DNA of 64,000 bases from Xanthostigma xanthostigma (lineage: Eukaryota > Arthropoda > Insecta > Raphidioptera > Raphidiidae): positions 50,736,753-50,800,752 of the forward strand of contig OY754469.1 in NCBI GenBank assembly GCA_963575645.1, written 5' to 3'. Under the pieces are notes generated by a model. It was not told where the DNA came from and ran no database searches. It saw only the letters and a program-made list of their open reading frames with translations. A program made the translations under genes and the position numbers. Shown one piece after another: positions 13,271 through 27,419 of this stretch. Positions within the stretch are counted from its first letter, which is position 1; the number at the start of each line of letters is the position of its first letter.

Positions 13271-14573
13271 AATACGTTTCATAGCCATTATATATGATAA
13301 AGCTATATAAACTTCGTTACTCCTGCAGCAATCTCAACAATAGTCGAGGTTGCGGCCCTATTGTAATCGTATAGTTTAAAAAAAAAGAGAAAATTCCTAA
13401 TGCTTTTTTTTATTTTTACTGAATACGTTTCTTGTTCGAAAGTAAAAATTCAATAATTCACAAGCATTATTGGACCATGAATATGTTCAATAAAATAATT
13501 TAATTATATGTTTTAGAACTTTGTTGTCAGGAAATATTAACTATTTTTAACAGATCTAAAATAGAAACTGTGTCAGTATCGTATATTTACTCAAGTTTTT
13601 TTTTTAACCGTGTCACTTTAGGCTGTCTGTTTCCAAACAATGATTTAATAGTTGACCGAATGAATATCTGTGTACGCAGCAGCTTAGTGAATCAGATATG
13701 AAACATTTAAATGAATAAACTTCGTATTTCTTAATGAAATTTATGTCTTGGAACGAGTTCACTACGTAAATAAAGTTGAAATTGTTTTCGTTTTTATCTC
13801 GGAGCATCTTTGTTCCAAATTATCAATACAGTTTGGAATTTAGATTATTACTAAGCAAATCGACTTTAGCTTTTAATAAGTTTGAAAAAGTGCATGTTTT
13901 CGTCTATTACAAATCCGCTTTTATATGTGTCTGTGAATTGCCATCATAATCGGTTCAGCCGATTATGAAATCGGGTTTGGCCGGTAACATATTATATATG
14001 AGTACGAGAGTGGTCGCCATTACCATTTTTATGTCGTCTTTCTAACAACAGTTGGTATTCAAAATTGCTTTCTATAAAATATCATGTCGAGTTGCACAAT
14101 GTAAAAAAGAATCTTTTTGTCGACCGTGATATTATTTTAGACTTGCCGAGGGCGATAAGGCTCCGGCAGAAATGGTTCTGCACATACATAATATAAAACA
14201 TTCGGTTTTGATTGTTGTGATGTTGTCTAACTCTGTCCCTCCATTATCCGTCTTCCTTTCTTATTACTTATTATTATACCCTGTACAGTATACAAACCCA
14301 GAATTTTATTTTTATCGGAAGAAAACATTCGCGATATGAATTTACAAATAATGTTAGAAAAAATGATATTATTAGATTTATAAGTCACCGATAGACGCCG
14401 TTGACCTCAGCCGTTGAGGCGTCTATGATCTGCAATCGATCTATCGATTAAGTCATCGGAAACGTGACGACATAAAACTGTGTTAGGTAATTATTATTTT
14501 TCATAGCATAATTATCAATAATAATTATATATTGTGGTCTTTTTGTCGTAAAAAAGCTACCCCTAAATGTTTT

Positions 14574-14742
14574 TTTTGACGCACGAAAAAGTGTCACGTT
14601 CCGCCTGAGCCTGAGCGTGCAAGCGAGAGCGCGGTATAAGCGATAGAGAGGCACGATCGGCCCAAGCGTCATCAATGTTTCTTTATGACGTTATCACGTA
14701 AAACTATCGTCCGTATACCGACTTTACAGACAACCAATTTTT
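14574..14742 (+). repeat. GACGTGATAACG element, copy C (internally deleted)
   Basis: TTTTGAC is followed directly by GCACGAAAAAGTG, so the roughly 40 bp between them in other copies are missing. The middle block around 'cttgtacgcatttctctc' is also deleted. The right end (gttatcacgtaaaac to acagacaaccaatttttt) is intact. Confidence 0.85.
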
Positions 14743-14778
14743 TGTTACATTTTCATTATACAATTATAGGGGCCGGTT

Positions 14779-14928
14779 CACGTAAGATCCGTGCCTGTAA
14801 AATTTCATCCGAATCGATGGGAAGAACACTGTGACATACGGACAGACAAACGAACGGATCGACGGACATGACAAAATTATAAGTGTTCAGTTTTTTTTTG
14901 CCATTTTGCTACGGGACCCTAAAACTGT
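14779..14928 (+). repeat. 3' end of a lepidopteran-type non-LTR retrotransposon or derived SINE
   Basis: Carries 'aaaatttcatccgaatcg', then 'acggacagacaaacgaacgg', a T-run, and 'gctacgggaccctaaaa'. This phrase order is familiar from abundant retroposon tails in moths and butterflies. It is a 5'-truncated fragment only. Confidence 0.65.
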
Positions 14929-15759
14929 AGATATGAATCTAATAGGCGTTACTCTTTGTCGTGTAAAAATGGCATATGTGCATATGCGTATAGCGTATTT
15001 CACCGTATGAAAGATATTATATAATTTAAAATGTAATTATGAAGTATGAAATTACATTTGATGAATAAACCGTCCAGTTAATGATGATGATGATATGAAC
15101 AGCAGCTGTGGAGAGGATCTTTGTAAAGTCCGCTTACCCTACATCTGCTGTCCGCGGCTCCGCGCGCCGTGCAGTACATGCGTCGTACACCACAGCAGTG
15201 TCTAGATGTGTATCCGTCTGAAAATTATATATATTTTTTTATATTGTACGCATCCATCGCATCCAATACAGAGAGGACATCGTCGGTGATGTCATCATTA
15301 CGGAAGCCGCGGCACTGTTCAACATGCACTATCGTACATACGGATTGTTTTGACATATCAGGAAAATACATGACCAATTGTTTGTTTATAAAAATTTTAG
15401 CCAATGTTTTATATGGGAATTCCTTCCCAGCATTTCTTGGGAAGCGTGTGTCTTCTGAATTCGATGAAAAATCAGTATAAAAGAAGGATTAAACTATTTT
15501 GATCTTGTGTCAACAATGATTCAACACTCTGTATAATATATATCTGTTTGGGAAATGAGGTAATGTGTTTATAATGCAAAACATTCGATTGCCAAGGTTC
15601 TTGGGGTTCTATAAAGTCCGAGCTGGTCTGCTAATGCTTTTCCAAGTTAACTGTTTCGTTGAAGCTTTTAGAATTTAGCTAATGCGCTTTAACTTCAATC
15701 TGTTATGAATTATATTACTCTATCCGTTTACACGCGGTGTTTAATCGGTTTTTTGACAG

Positions 15760-15815
15760 GAATCTAAGGCCCTCAGCACAGCTGTCGTTGTGATTACTCC
15801 TGAATCGGCTAAAAT
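15760..15815 (+). CDS. candidate orphan exon, unrecognised
   Basis: Between a good acceptor (ggttttttgacag) and a perfect donor (gtaagt) only one frame is open. It reads ESKALSTAVVVITPESAK plus a split codon. Incoming phase is 0 and outgoing phase is 2. The composition looks protein-like, but at 56 nt chance is a real possibility. I do not recognise the product. Confidence 0.25.
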
Positions 15816-18621
15816 GTAAGTGACTTTTAACAAACTATACTTGCAATTAAGTTAAGGAATACATTCTCTTTGATTTATACAGAATGAATAGACATTTTAT
15901 GATTATTCTCCCGAAGCTATTGAAACAAGCACCCAATCCGAGTATTATGATCAAACACAGAACATTATACACATTCAATTGGTTTTTTATTTAATCTGAT
16001 TTTCTTATATATTATTCACATGAAACATATACACAATCCGACGTAGAATCTTTGTCCCATTGTGAGATCTTACGTTTTAACTTTGTCAGCTCATTTGCAT
16101 CCGAATTCCTGCTACAATTTCATCTCAGTGTCGGGATTTGCTCTCCCTATTCTGTACTGAAAACTTGCTCGCCGCTTTGATCTTAAACTATACTCTAAAG
16201 TAGTATTAAAATTGAATGAAACCGAAGCGAGACTTCATCTGTATAAAAAAAAATTATACTGCTCGGTATAGTTGGGCGAATCGTGGCTGTAAAATCGGCC
16301 TCGAATTCACTATATAGGCTAGCTGCTGCCCTAGACCGTCCTCTGATTGCAAATTTAAGGAAAAGTACCTACCCAAGCGGAAAACGTTTCAAGGGTCTCA
16401 TTTTTATGTACCTAGGTAATTAAGATTTCGTTTAAAAATGTGTAATCTATAAGCAGATTTCTCACCTTTCCATGAGTGAAAGCCAAACCCGGGAGATATA
16501 ACGGAGCGAGATAAAAATGAAAGCTAAAATAAAAAATATGAATAATCTAGCTAAATTCTATAGAGTTATATGTATAAAAATATATTTTTTTGAGATGTCA
16601 TAGTTATCTAATAATGTATTTCCAAGTTCTTCGCTGCTCAGACAGTAGAAAAATACGTATGTAACTGAATTTTCCGGTGATAAAACTTGCGGATACCTAA
16701 TCCAGGTTTTTTTTTCATTTAAATTTAAAACTTGCCTGTAGTCTAGTTCAGCACTAAACCAACAATCTGTACAAACTGGTATAGTGAATTGAAACTGTAC
16801 TGCAGACAATGATGAACATTGCAGGCTTTTATTTTATTCCCAAAGAGACAATTTCATTTCGTTGGATGAAATTGGAATTATGTCTCCCGTTCTCAGTTAT
16901 ACCGACGAACTTGCGTAGAAAAACATTTTAACACACATACATATTATATACCCAACCACATAATATCCGCGGTCGACGGACACAATAGCTTACGTATTGA
17001 ATTTGTTGAAGTGAAACTTCTTTAGCAACGTGCCTGTTTGGAATGTTCCGTGAAATTAAACAGGAAAAAAGCAGGAAACCTAGATATCGCAAAATTAATG
17101 GGGAAATAATTCAACGGAAAGGAAATCTTAGAGAAGCCTTTGCTATCGTAAAATGGATAACGCATCTGTGAAACGAGTTCATAACTCTAAAAAAGTTTCA
17201 CTTCTCCCGCGAACTCATGGCGGATGAGGCTCACACTTTTTTTCTTCCTTGTGTTAACTACTATACAATATCTAGTGTCTACGCACGTTTTAATTTTAAA
17301 CTGCAGTAAAAAAATACCTGACCGCGGAACACATTGCTCAAAATGTCTTCCTAAGTTCCTATTACACAATCGTTATGTGAACGACGATTCTAGTGAAATT
17401 CATTGTAAATAGTACGAAGGTATATCTTGAGACGTGTGTTCGCCAGTGCTGTTTGTTTTCTTTGCAGTGAATAAAAATGGAAAATTTGATAAATAAATGA
17501 ACCGGATGATCATTAGCCTTATTTTTCCAAGATGTAACATAAGTGATTTTGCCTTTTGGCCACTGGATATTATTACACTGCTTAAAAGCATTCCAACGCT
17601 TCAATTTTGTTTTGTAATTTTATGCTTCTTTATTTCCATTCGGGACTTACAAAAGACACGGCATAATTAAATGATTATTATTGAACATATAAAACAAAAA
17701 CTCTAAATTATTAAAAGCCTACATAACATTCTATCCTGCTAGGATGGGATTCAGACCAGTCGATGATAAATAATAATCTCTATTGATGATAGGTTTGAGT
17801 AAAACAATACACAAACGGCTACAAATTTAATAATAATAATAATTTTACTTTTTCTTTTTACTTTTTTATGTCAGTCTGAAATTCTGTGTGTAAAAAGGAA
17901 AACGAAAACTACGCTCAAATATGTTTGGTCTTTCGCAATTTTATTTATGTCCATGTGTTTTAATACGCAAGATTCTGACGTATTCTACACTCCGATCGGC
18001 GGTAGAATTAGAACAAAACAAAAACAGTCTAGCATTATTATTATTAGATTAACATTTACGTTGACCGGATAAGATTGATCGTCTCATAATGGAGAGTTAT
18101 AATTGAATAACAATGGCGTTTCATCATCACAATTACTACAGTGCTTCATTGTAACAATGGCTTCTACTGACGGCTGACCACTTTCTTTTTGTACGTGCAT
18201 TGTCAGTGGTGTAGCGTTGAAAAAAGTGCGGACGACGCACTCACGCGAAATATTTTCTTAGTTGAACGTCTTTCAAAAAAGGTCACTAAAAACGTAAAAT
18301 AAAAAATACTCTACTTTTTTATGTACCTACCTACGTACTTCATTAAATTGACTAAAAACTTTATTATTTATATGCTTTTTAGATGGTCTTTTTTGAAGAA
18401 GGTTAATTTTTTCTAAAAGTTTTTTATTTTTGTACATTTGTGTGATTTTGGAAAACATAGTTTGCACGTTATTTTATTGCTAAACTGCTGAAAATATTTA
18501 AGTGAAATTCTATACTCTCAATCCGTAAACATTCTGAACAAAAGAGTGTCGAAATTTTTCAAATCTGTTCACCCCTCGAAAAGCTATGTGCCGAATCAAC
18601 GTCCTAGGCAAAACAAATCCT
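15816..18621. other. no gene seen
   Basis: Just after the candidate exon at 15760-15815, 15882-15960 has an acceptor (tttatacag) and two overlapping open stretches, one reading DYSPEAIETSTQSEYYDQTQ. That frame is preceded by a stop and is not in the phase of the upstream exon. The rest is AT-rich. Confidence 0.4.
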
Positions 18622-18774
18622 GCGCGACGAACTCGCAAAGACATGCTCTACCCGTTATGCGAACACAACCATTGTTAATGCATTATTAGCGCCGTTACCC
18701 GTAGTTATTAGCGATTCAAATCTAAGGGTGTTTGGTAATACAAGAAAGTTCGACCGACTATCGCCGTGCTTTAA
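18622..18774 (+). repeat. repeat shared with 38700-38814, copy 1
   Basis: Shares 'cgcgaNgaactcg', 'ttgttaatgcattattag' and 'caagaaagtt' in order with the second copy, at moderate divergence. Confidence 0.5.
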
Positions 18775-19795
18775 CGAGCGGATAGACGTGTTCACGGCAA
18801 AAATAGATTCTATTTTTCTTTGCTTTTCCCACAATATTCGTCCGGCGTTAATGTATAATATGACATTTTCTTTCGCTAATATCCTTATGGATCCAGAGAA
18901 GAGCATCGTGTTCAAAGAAATGAGCAGGTCGCCTTGTCAGAGAAAGCACGGTTTTATAGTTCGCTCAGCGCATTAAGATTGTTCGCTACAGCACACCATA
19001 TTTATGTATGATGGCTTCTTCTGTGCCGCATAGCATCTCCCGTCGACATTCTTTGTTTTCTAGGCTAGACCAGTGTGTGTCGAACATTTCTACTTAACAA
19101 AGATGACCTTAATTAAAAGCCACTGCATTGAGTGTAGTAAATAAATTAAGAGAAACCGAAGAGCGATGTCTCTAAGCCTTTATTTATTTGTCACGTCACC
19201 ATAGTGTTTTTTTTTTTATTTATAGTGCGTACTTGAAAAAATATTTACAATGTACCTAAACTTGAAAGTTTGTGAGTGCGACAGAAATATCTGATATCGA
19301 GTTTCGAGAGTGTTGTTAAAGAATAAAATTAATAGAGCGAACTCCAAGACTAATGATGGCGCCGCAATTTGATGCAATTCCCACGATGCATTACATAGTT
19401 AGAATACCTATTTATATAATAATAATAATTTTATTGGCCCAGTAGTGCATACAAAATGTGGACAAGTGCATCATTATCTTAGATGTGCAGAAATACGTAC
19501 TGTTCAGAAGTGTTCAACGTTTGTCAATCGCTGGTTTAGTGCAGTGCAATGTGAGAAAGAGGGTGTATAATAAATACACAAGAGTACAAAGCCGCGGGAG
19601 ATAATCGTCGATTAAAAAGGCGATGGTGAATATACGGCAGCGCTGAGGAGCCTGATTAAGAAGCAGCTACTTCATATATAAATGCACAGGCTAAAGTTGA
19701 TAGACACTTTAGTCAGTGTGTTTCATCAAAGTTTTCGTCTCTTGAAATTAAAAAGCATCAAGCTGCGTTGCGCATATTTACTTCTAACAATGTTG

Positions 19796-20150
19796 ACATT
19801 ATTTTTTTTTTGCACAATCCTCTATAAAAACGACACATTTCGCACTAAATGCGTAAAGTAAAATAAAAGAAATGCGATTTAACCGATTCCATAGTATTTT
19901 CATTTAAATTCAATTTAAAACCATAATATATGAGCAACAGACGCCTAAGAAGCGCAGTCTTCGTAAATAATTAATCGAAATGAATTATAAATTATAATAT
20001 AACTGAATCTGAACTGTCAGATATTATAGATTACACTTATTATGAAGTGCCAATTGGCTATATATAGTGTGTATGTGCAAAAAATGTAGTATGTATCTTG
20101 ATTGTAATACTTTTATAATTCATGTGATTGTTAAACAGTTGCTGCATCCA
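19796..20150 (+). repeat. diverged interspersed repeat (TATAAAATAGCT family), copy 2
   Basis: Landmarks in order: 'gcacaatcctctataaaa', 'gcgatttaaccgattcc', 'gtagtatgtatcttg', 'gtgattgttaaac'. No coding content. Confidence 0.5.
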
Positions 20151-21188
20151 CCACAGTGTCAATAATTATCCCCGCCTGGTTTAGTGTTTTGTTTGTGGTT
20201 TATTTCTTTTTTTTTAAATTTTGTTTTTAGGCAGTTTATTGTCTTTTAGTTTAACCAGACTGGCGAGTCATTCGTGTGTGCATAAGCAGCAATGATGAAG
20301 TGCATAACGCACCTACATAACGTGTTTATAATCGGGCATCATTATCGCATTGGGGGGAAATAAACTCATAATATACGCGCCGGGTTCTACCCACGTGCTT
20401 TGCGTCAAGTGCCCATTGTATACCGCCGTCGCTTCGGTAGATTTAAAAAATATAGAAACGTCCCCTTACTACAGTAAATAATAATAATGATAGATTTATT
20501 TTAAAAGACCGCACGATACAGTATTAAAATCAAATGTATGTCTGGATCACAATAATGCTCGATTCAATCGAGAATTTAATGCGTTCGAATCGAATCGATT
20601 TTTTTAGAATGAATCGACGTGCCTACTACATTAGTGTGTCTATATTTTTTTAATGGATCGACTCACGTGTAGTCTGGGTTAATGGTTGGCTGCTGCTGCA
20701 TCATCCGAACACGGTGCATGGCATTATGTTTGCATCGCGAGAATCGAGGCACGGGGTGTTACACATTGCTCTGTTTGCCAACTTAATTTATGAATGCCAT
20801 TATTATGAAATATATACGCAATTTATTAATTAACCTTTTGTTTTCGGTGCGTGCATTTTTAAGTGTATAGGAGTTTAATATTATGTATTTATTCTTTGTT
20901 TGGAGTTGTTGAACTAGTCCATCCAAGAGATATAATTTATTTGTTTTCTTTTTTTTGACCGTCAACAGTTGGGATTATTTCAGTCTAGTATAATTCATAT
21001 TTTCAAATTATTATTTTTCTAATAATACAATGAAAATCTAATAGAGAACTTGCGCATCACGTTTCTTGAGCGTAAAGAAATCCGGCGTGATTTTTCGAAG
21101 ATTAACATTTGACAGCTGATTGACCGCACAAGTCGCACGCGCACATTTGTAATTGTTCTGGGTACTAGGTTTATTTATTAACACTAAG

Positions 21189-21463
21189 TTTAAAGCTTTA
21201 ATACCTTAATAGCGGCCCGGTCCGGCTTCGCCCGAATTTGTATAGATTGCCATTATTTTATCGTCGACTTACGTTGCAAAATTGGTCTCCACCGAAAGCG
21301 CTTTTATTTTTACGCGATAATATAGATAGCCTATGCCCATCTTGAAGGTCCTTTCTAAATATTGATGAAAAAAAAAATGAAATCGGTTGAGCAGTTTCGG
21401 AGATTACCTCCTACACCCAAACTTCCAAGCTTTACCTCTTTAGGATAATATTAGTATATAGAT
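21189..21463 (+). repeat. RTE-like retroposon 3' end fragment
   Basis: Carries 'cggcttcgcccgaatttg', 'tagcctatgcccatcttg', 'aaatcggttgagcagtttcg' and 'ggagattacc', ending 'aatattagtatatagat'. This is a common insect RTE/SINE tail pattern. No open frame. Confidence 0.65.
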
Positions 21464-22346
21464 GTATGAAAAAAAGCGCAGAAATTAATAATGCAAATGC
21501 GAATATTCGTTACATCACTGGTGCCTACTCCTTTATTCTGAAAACGTTCCTTCTAATTGCAGTTCTAAATTTGACCAGCGTTTTGCTATAATATATTGAT
21601 ATAGATATTAAGTCCAACTACAACTTAGACTGGCAAAAAGTTGTGAGAACAGAAAAGCCTGAATACTTGAGAAGGATTCCGCCTACAGATCGTTATTTTT
21701 AATTGGACGAGCGTAAGTAAACCAACCTACCCACTACTACTACACACGCTGCCTGCTGCTGTACGCACGATACCGGAACCGTAACCTTCGACCCAATCAA
21801 TTATATTATCGATAATGCTCCACGCATGTGTATGCGTGTACCGCATGTATTAAACATGCGTAATTTTATCACACGGCAATTAAATACACACACCTACATA
21901 CATACTAATGATATATGGAAACAAATTCTAAAATGCATAACTTCTTGCGCAATAAATATGAGATCTTTATTATAATAATTGTTCACATAACAAGAATATT
22001 AGCAAAGAGTAAATGTTCTTTACGTAATAATTAGAATCGGCGTTTTGAAATGAAATTAAGTTTTTGCTGTGAATAATAATTTCATATTGTTTTACTCGTT
22101 CTGATGATGTTGCTCAATAAGCTATCATGTCACGGTCAATGGTATTATATAGGTATTCCATAAGTCTAGTTTTAATTCAAGTTTTAGATTGTAATTGTAA
22201 ATATGAAATAAATCAATGGTTGATAGTTAACTTGCAATGGATAAAGTATCTTTCATAAAAAAACGATCAAATAATTGAAAACATAAACATATAAATATAC
22301 AATTTTTGGACATACGGTTAGCCGGCGGGTAATGTATTTTCCCCAG

Positions 22347-22492
22347 ATCAGATAAATATGCCTCAACTGTAACGACGAAGGGTTATCGACGACATTGGCA
22401 GTTCGTTGACGAAAGAGTTATTGCCGTACGTCCAGACAAAAGATCGAAAGCTGTTCAAAACAAGTTGGTCGCCGATCGATCCAGCGTCGGGG
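22347..22492 (+). CDS. candidate orphan exon, unrecognised
   Basis: Bounded by tattttccccag and gtaagagg, 146 nt, GC-richer than its surroundings. In the phase that would accept the candidate exon at 15760-15815 it is fully open: SDKYASTVTTKGYRRHWQFV, then DERVIAVRPDKRSK and VADRSSVG. The other forward frames from the acceptor meet stops early. I know no family for it; it could equally be repeat-derived. Confidence 0.22.
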
Positions 22493-25400
22493 GTAAGAGG
22501 AGGTGATGTCCGGTCGATCCCGCTGTCAGACAGATAGAAGAACAGTCATGTATGACCATAACAATTGCCTTGTATGGTTCTAATGCTGTTTTATGACTGG
22601 AAAACAGTGCCGTGCTTACTGGTGGATGGCGGAAGCTAATATTTTGTTGAAGTTCAAGAGGCAATATCTATTGTATCGAATTTTAGTTTGTTTTTTTTTT
22701 CTGTGATCGGATCCTTTTTCACACAATTTCACTCTGCATCAACTCTGAATTTCAACTGCGTCTCATATCTAGAACAACGTTTCCTATTCTTTTTTGTCTA
22801 CGGACCCCTCAGAGACAAAATTGCCCTGAGTCCCCATTTATATAAATCAAGAGTACAGATCTTTTTAAGTGAAACTTCTTTATGCACGGTAGTTATAGAG
22901 TGAATTGAATTCCAGCTTAGAAAACGCTTCTCAGACTATAATATATGCAAAGGATTCACGGCAGAAAAAGGGTTTTCTAAATGAAAATATCAGCGACTGG
23001 CAATAATCGTATAGCCAGGACACGGCCAGACTGAACTGTTTTGATATAAAAATATTATTATCCCTTGGCCGGGACACAGTACGGACTCTCGAAACTAATG
23101 TGTAGGTATAAAGTATAAACGGACCTTTAAATAGATATGTCTCACGAATCGATCTATCACCAGTTTTGCTAGACGCTTACAGAGTCACGATTTGTATTGT
23201 TCTCTTGTCTTCGTTCATGCGAAAAGTTTAAAACAAAAACATGTTCTTTTTACTAGACTCTTTATAAATTTGTGGAACATATATAAACGTGTCAAAGAAG
23301 ACATCAATGAAATCAATAATTGGAACTTCTTTATACGCTCTTATAATAAGTATGTCTATTCAGCCCCGGGCAAACCGGGGCACCCGCCCCGGGCGGCAGT
23401 TTCAGGGGGCGCCAAAATCATGATAGAATATGGTTGAAAACCACACCCTATAATATCTGTCCTTTTTCCGATTTACTCAATCTGCTTGTTTTCTGACGGT
23501 TTCCCGTTCACGGAAAATTCCAACCATTATATAGTTGTGGAGTTTTTTAAGTAATTTATCTCAAACGCAATTATCAAGTTTCTGCCCCGGTTCGAAAAAA
23601 TCCTAGATCCGGGGCTGTGTCTATTGCGCTCAGAAAAGGCTTACAAAACAAAAGTATAGAATAACCGGCCGATATTCTACCGCTCTCCCCTACAAAGAAT
23701 AGATTTGTCTGTTCACTCCGCAAAGGATGGATCGCGGCTTTGTGTTAGTTTTTGTTGCATCTGTTTTAATCTGTTTGCTATGAGATAATGAGCTTTTTGT
23801 TTGGTGCTGAGTCAGGATGAGAATCGTTGGATTATGTGTACTGGAAGAAGCTATCTAGTATAGTTACTACATTCCGATTTTGTGAAGGCACGTCTACACT
23901 GATCGTCGATCAACATAACATAGCAAAACACTTTTTTTAAATCAGTTGAGCTGTTTGTGTTGTACGATTGATACAAAAAAGTAATATAAACTAAGTTCAA
24001 TTTTAAACTGAGTTCTCTTAAAGTAAACTGACTTTGAAATCATGTTAAACCGGCCCTAAAAATATACCAAGTTGCATCCAAATTTATACTATCACATAAA
24101 AAGAAAAGAAAGAAAACCTCGCAAAAGAACTAAACAGCAGAGGTACCGTTGCCATATTTTATAGGTATAATTAGTATTGTCAATTGTGAACGTCGATTTT
24201 GCTCGCAAATTAATTTCTTCAGTGCATTTTCTTTCCAATAATTTCTGTTTTTGATTTTAAATACTGTTAGAAAACCAAATTGAATGATTTTATTTAGATT
24301 TTGGCAAAAACTCAAGTTAAATGCAAACAATGAACATGGTTAACTTTAATGTTTGCTGATACCTACTTAATTATTTGTTTGTAGCGATTATAACATCAAA
24401 TAGCTTCTGAATTACACAAATACGTTCGGATGAACCGTTGCGTGTTTTTACTGTAATTTATTTGTTTTGCTAATGCATTATTTGTTTCCACAATAATAAA
24501 TTATTTTTATCTTATAGGCCGAATAATATCTATATTTGACAGACGTTGGACGTGCAACAAATTATAACATTGAATTATTATTAATTACTTGGCCAATCGC
24601 TTCCCTTCGATGTTTCCAATCTGTTTTACGACATTTATTTTTTATTCTCCAATTCCGTAAACAAAATCTGTCGTTATTTTTAATTGTTTGTTAGCGTTTT
24701 AAAATTTTCTTACAAAAAAGAAAAAAAAAATATTTTTTGCTTGTACGTTTTTTTCGGCGTTTTTAAAAGAGTACCTAACTTTATTTGTCGTCCTTTTAAA
24801 GAGAATGTTTGATGGTTTTATATAACGTGATTATGTTTACAAGTAAAATATACAACTTCAAAGCGCCGTTTTGGCGTACAGACTAAAAAAATTACAGTAT
24901 GTTTGCATTTCGTTTGTAATATGATTGAAATACATTTGACGGTGGAATTCATGGATAAAAAGTTTGAATAGGACGCCGCGCCGCGCCTGTCTGACGGTCT
25001 CTCGGTGGATTTTTTTTAGTTCACAATAACTTCGGCAGTTTGAAAGATTTTCTGTTTAGTGTTGGTTTCAATAAGTATATTATCCAGTATATGCAATATT
25101 GTAGGTACATATTTTGTAACTAGAGTTTTTTGTCCTTTAGAAAAAACTGTATTAGAGAAAAAATAATTTTCATTGCAAAAATTTTAATATAGAGTAAAAT
25201 TGCTATATTCCTACTAATTACTTTGTCGAGCGTCTATACAATATACAATCCCTCTCTCTCTTTCTCTCTCAAATCTGTTTTGGATCATTGGAAATGACTG
25301 ATTTTAATATTCTACTTATTACTGACTTAAAAAAATGTGCATGCATTTTACAGAACTGATAAATATATTATTATGTTTAATAAATTATTATCATTGCTAT

Positions 25401-25778
25401 AGATAAGTACAACATTTTGTGTTTTTGATGCGATGTCGAGGTTTACTGTGTGATAATTAAATCAACATTTCAAATAATAAGATGCGCATAAACAATAATT
25501 AAACTTCTCCAAATTTGTAGGATGGAATCTTAGTTGGGAATTATTTTTAGAAGTTTATTTTAATGATTGTGATATTTATAAAGTGTAACCTATAATATTT
25601 ACTGGTCACTGTTACTTGAACTTTGAGATAATTATAATAATAACACAGTGTTCACCGAAGCTGGTAACAGTGAATAATTCGTGTATCCTACTAGATCCAG
25701 AAAAAAGAGTTTGAATAGTTTTTACTTTTTTGTTCAGCTCGAGACTTACCTTATACTATCGGAAACTGTTGAGGTATG
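22493..25778. other. no gene seen; GC-rich repeat scraps
   Basis: 23360-23425 ('gccccgggcaaaccggggca') and 23580-23625 ('agatccggggctgtg') look like remnants of a transposon flank. A CT-rich microsatellite lies at 25252-25270. Confidence 0.45.
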
Positions 25779-26035
25779 TTTTGACGTGATAACGTCTTAT
25801 AAATTGATGAAACACCGGCTGCACGCACGAAAAAGTGTCACGTTCCGCCTGAGCCTGAGCGTGCAAGAGGAGAGCGCGGTATAAGCGATAGAGAGGAGCG
25901 ATCGGCCCAAGCGTCGGCTTGTACGCATTTCTCTCTCTTCTCGCGTGACGTCAGAGAGTTCATCAATGTTTCTTTATGACGTTATTACGTAAAACTATCG
26001 TCCGTAAACCGACTTTACAGACAACCAATTTTTTT
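25779..26035 (+). repeat. GACGTGATAACG element, copy D (standard form)
   Basis: A 257-bp copy nearly identical to copy E. It starts TTTTGACGTGATAACGTC, contains 'cctgagcctgagcgtgcaag' and 'ctctctcttctcgcgtgacg', and ends ACAGACAACCAATTTTTTT. The terminal 'gacgtgataacgtc' and subterminal 'gacgttattacg' are inverted relative to each other. Confidence 0.88.
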
Positions 26036-27419
26036 GTACTGCATACAACCGGAAGTGTATATTATGCATCTTTTTCATTTTTGAAGGATATAAAAACGAC
26101 AATTAATGAGCTTTATTAATCTTACATTGTTGAAATTTAACTGATAAAAACTCTGTCAAAAACATATTCTACACCCAAGGAAAAATTTACTTACTAGTGA
26201 AGTGACAGACTGGAATAATTATTTCGTGATTTCTTAATGTATAGCTTATCTTTAAATATTCTTTAAAATTGTGAACAATTTTAAATTCACTAAAAACAGT
26301 CTTATTAATTTACAGCAAAATCGCAAAAAATGTCACTTTCGAAAATATATTAAAACAAACAAATAAATTAATACTCGTGGTCTCCATGGTAATTTGATTG
26401 CTATAGATAGACAAATTTGCGACGTTAGCAAATGTCGACTCAGAGAAAAAGAAAAATAATAAAATGCTGCTTGCAAACTGGTTCAACTTATTTTAAATCT
26501 TACTTTATTTTATCGATATCATTAATAACATCAATTACAAATCACTCGAATGTGTGATTTTTATTAATCTATGATTTATCAATTGCATCGTTCAATGATC
26601 AGTTTTATGCAGTTTGGCAACATTGATGTAGATTTGTTTTTACGGAATTCGTTTAGAATGTGATTAGTTGCGGATTGCAAAAAATGTGAGCAAAGCTTTT
26701 CCTTTTCATTAATTATTTATCTGATGTTAGTTCTATCGCCGACAAATATCGGAACAAATATTATCATTATGTGCGGATAGTGCACCGGTTTACTTACAAG
26801 ACGCGTTCGATAGGCAACGTCATCGCTGTCGCGCTCGCACAATGTTTGCAGAGCGCTTTAACAGTTGTTCATAAAATAATATCTTATTTCTGCCATGTTT
26901 ACTGCAATTTTTCATAGAATTTGATTTATTCTTGAACTAGTTTTCGGACTGCAGGTATTTGCTTCGGCTTTCGTTATCGAATCTGTCTTAGTCTCGAACT
27001 TTTGATTTGGTTTTTCCGATACGGAATCCTCTTCAACATAGTCCCGTCACAGAGTCAACGACAATATTGTTGCACAAGATGCGTGCGGCATAGAGTTATT
27101 TCCTGCTCGCGCGAGAGTGTCGTAATAGGGCGGCTATCGTCGCTTTATAAGAGTGTCATTTCGATTCAATTTGCGCATCACAGCTGTCGGCGCGGGTCGA
27201 TGCCGCAGACCGCTGTCGGATCACCCCGATGTCAGATTAACAAATGACCCGCGTCGAGTTCACAAAGAGCCGGCCGCTTTGTGTGCAGCGAGGAGACCGC
27301 CTTTGCACTTCAACAAAACACGTAATATCTGTGGCCACGACACAAAATCTATGATGTCAAAGTGTTTTAACATTTTTAAGATGTGCCTTATTTTGCGTTG
27401 TGATTGCATATAATATAGG
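26036..27419. other. no gene seen; CpG-rich block 26790-27350
   Basis: The block contains 'gtcggcgcgggtcgatgccg' and 'agagccggccgctttg'. It may be a promoter or 5' UTR, and UBL3 is the only known + strand gene downstream. I could not find a short coding exon ending in phase 0 with a donor. Confidence 0.35.

Noticed and set aside
15882..15960. Second coding-like stretch after the candidate exon at 15760
   Set aside because: The protein-like frame has a stop just after the acceptor and is out of phase with the upstream exon. The in-phase frame is low in quality.
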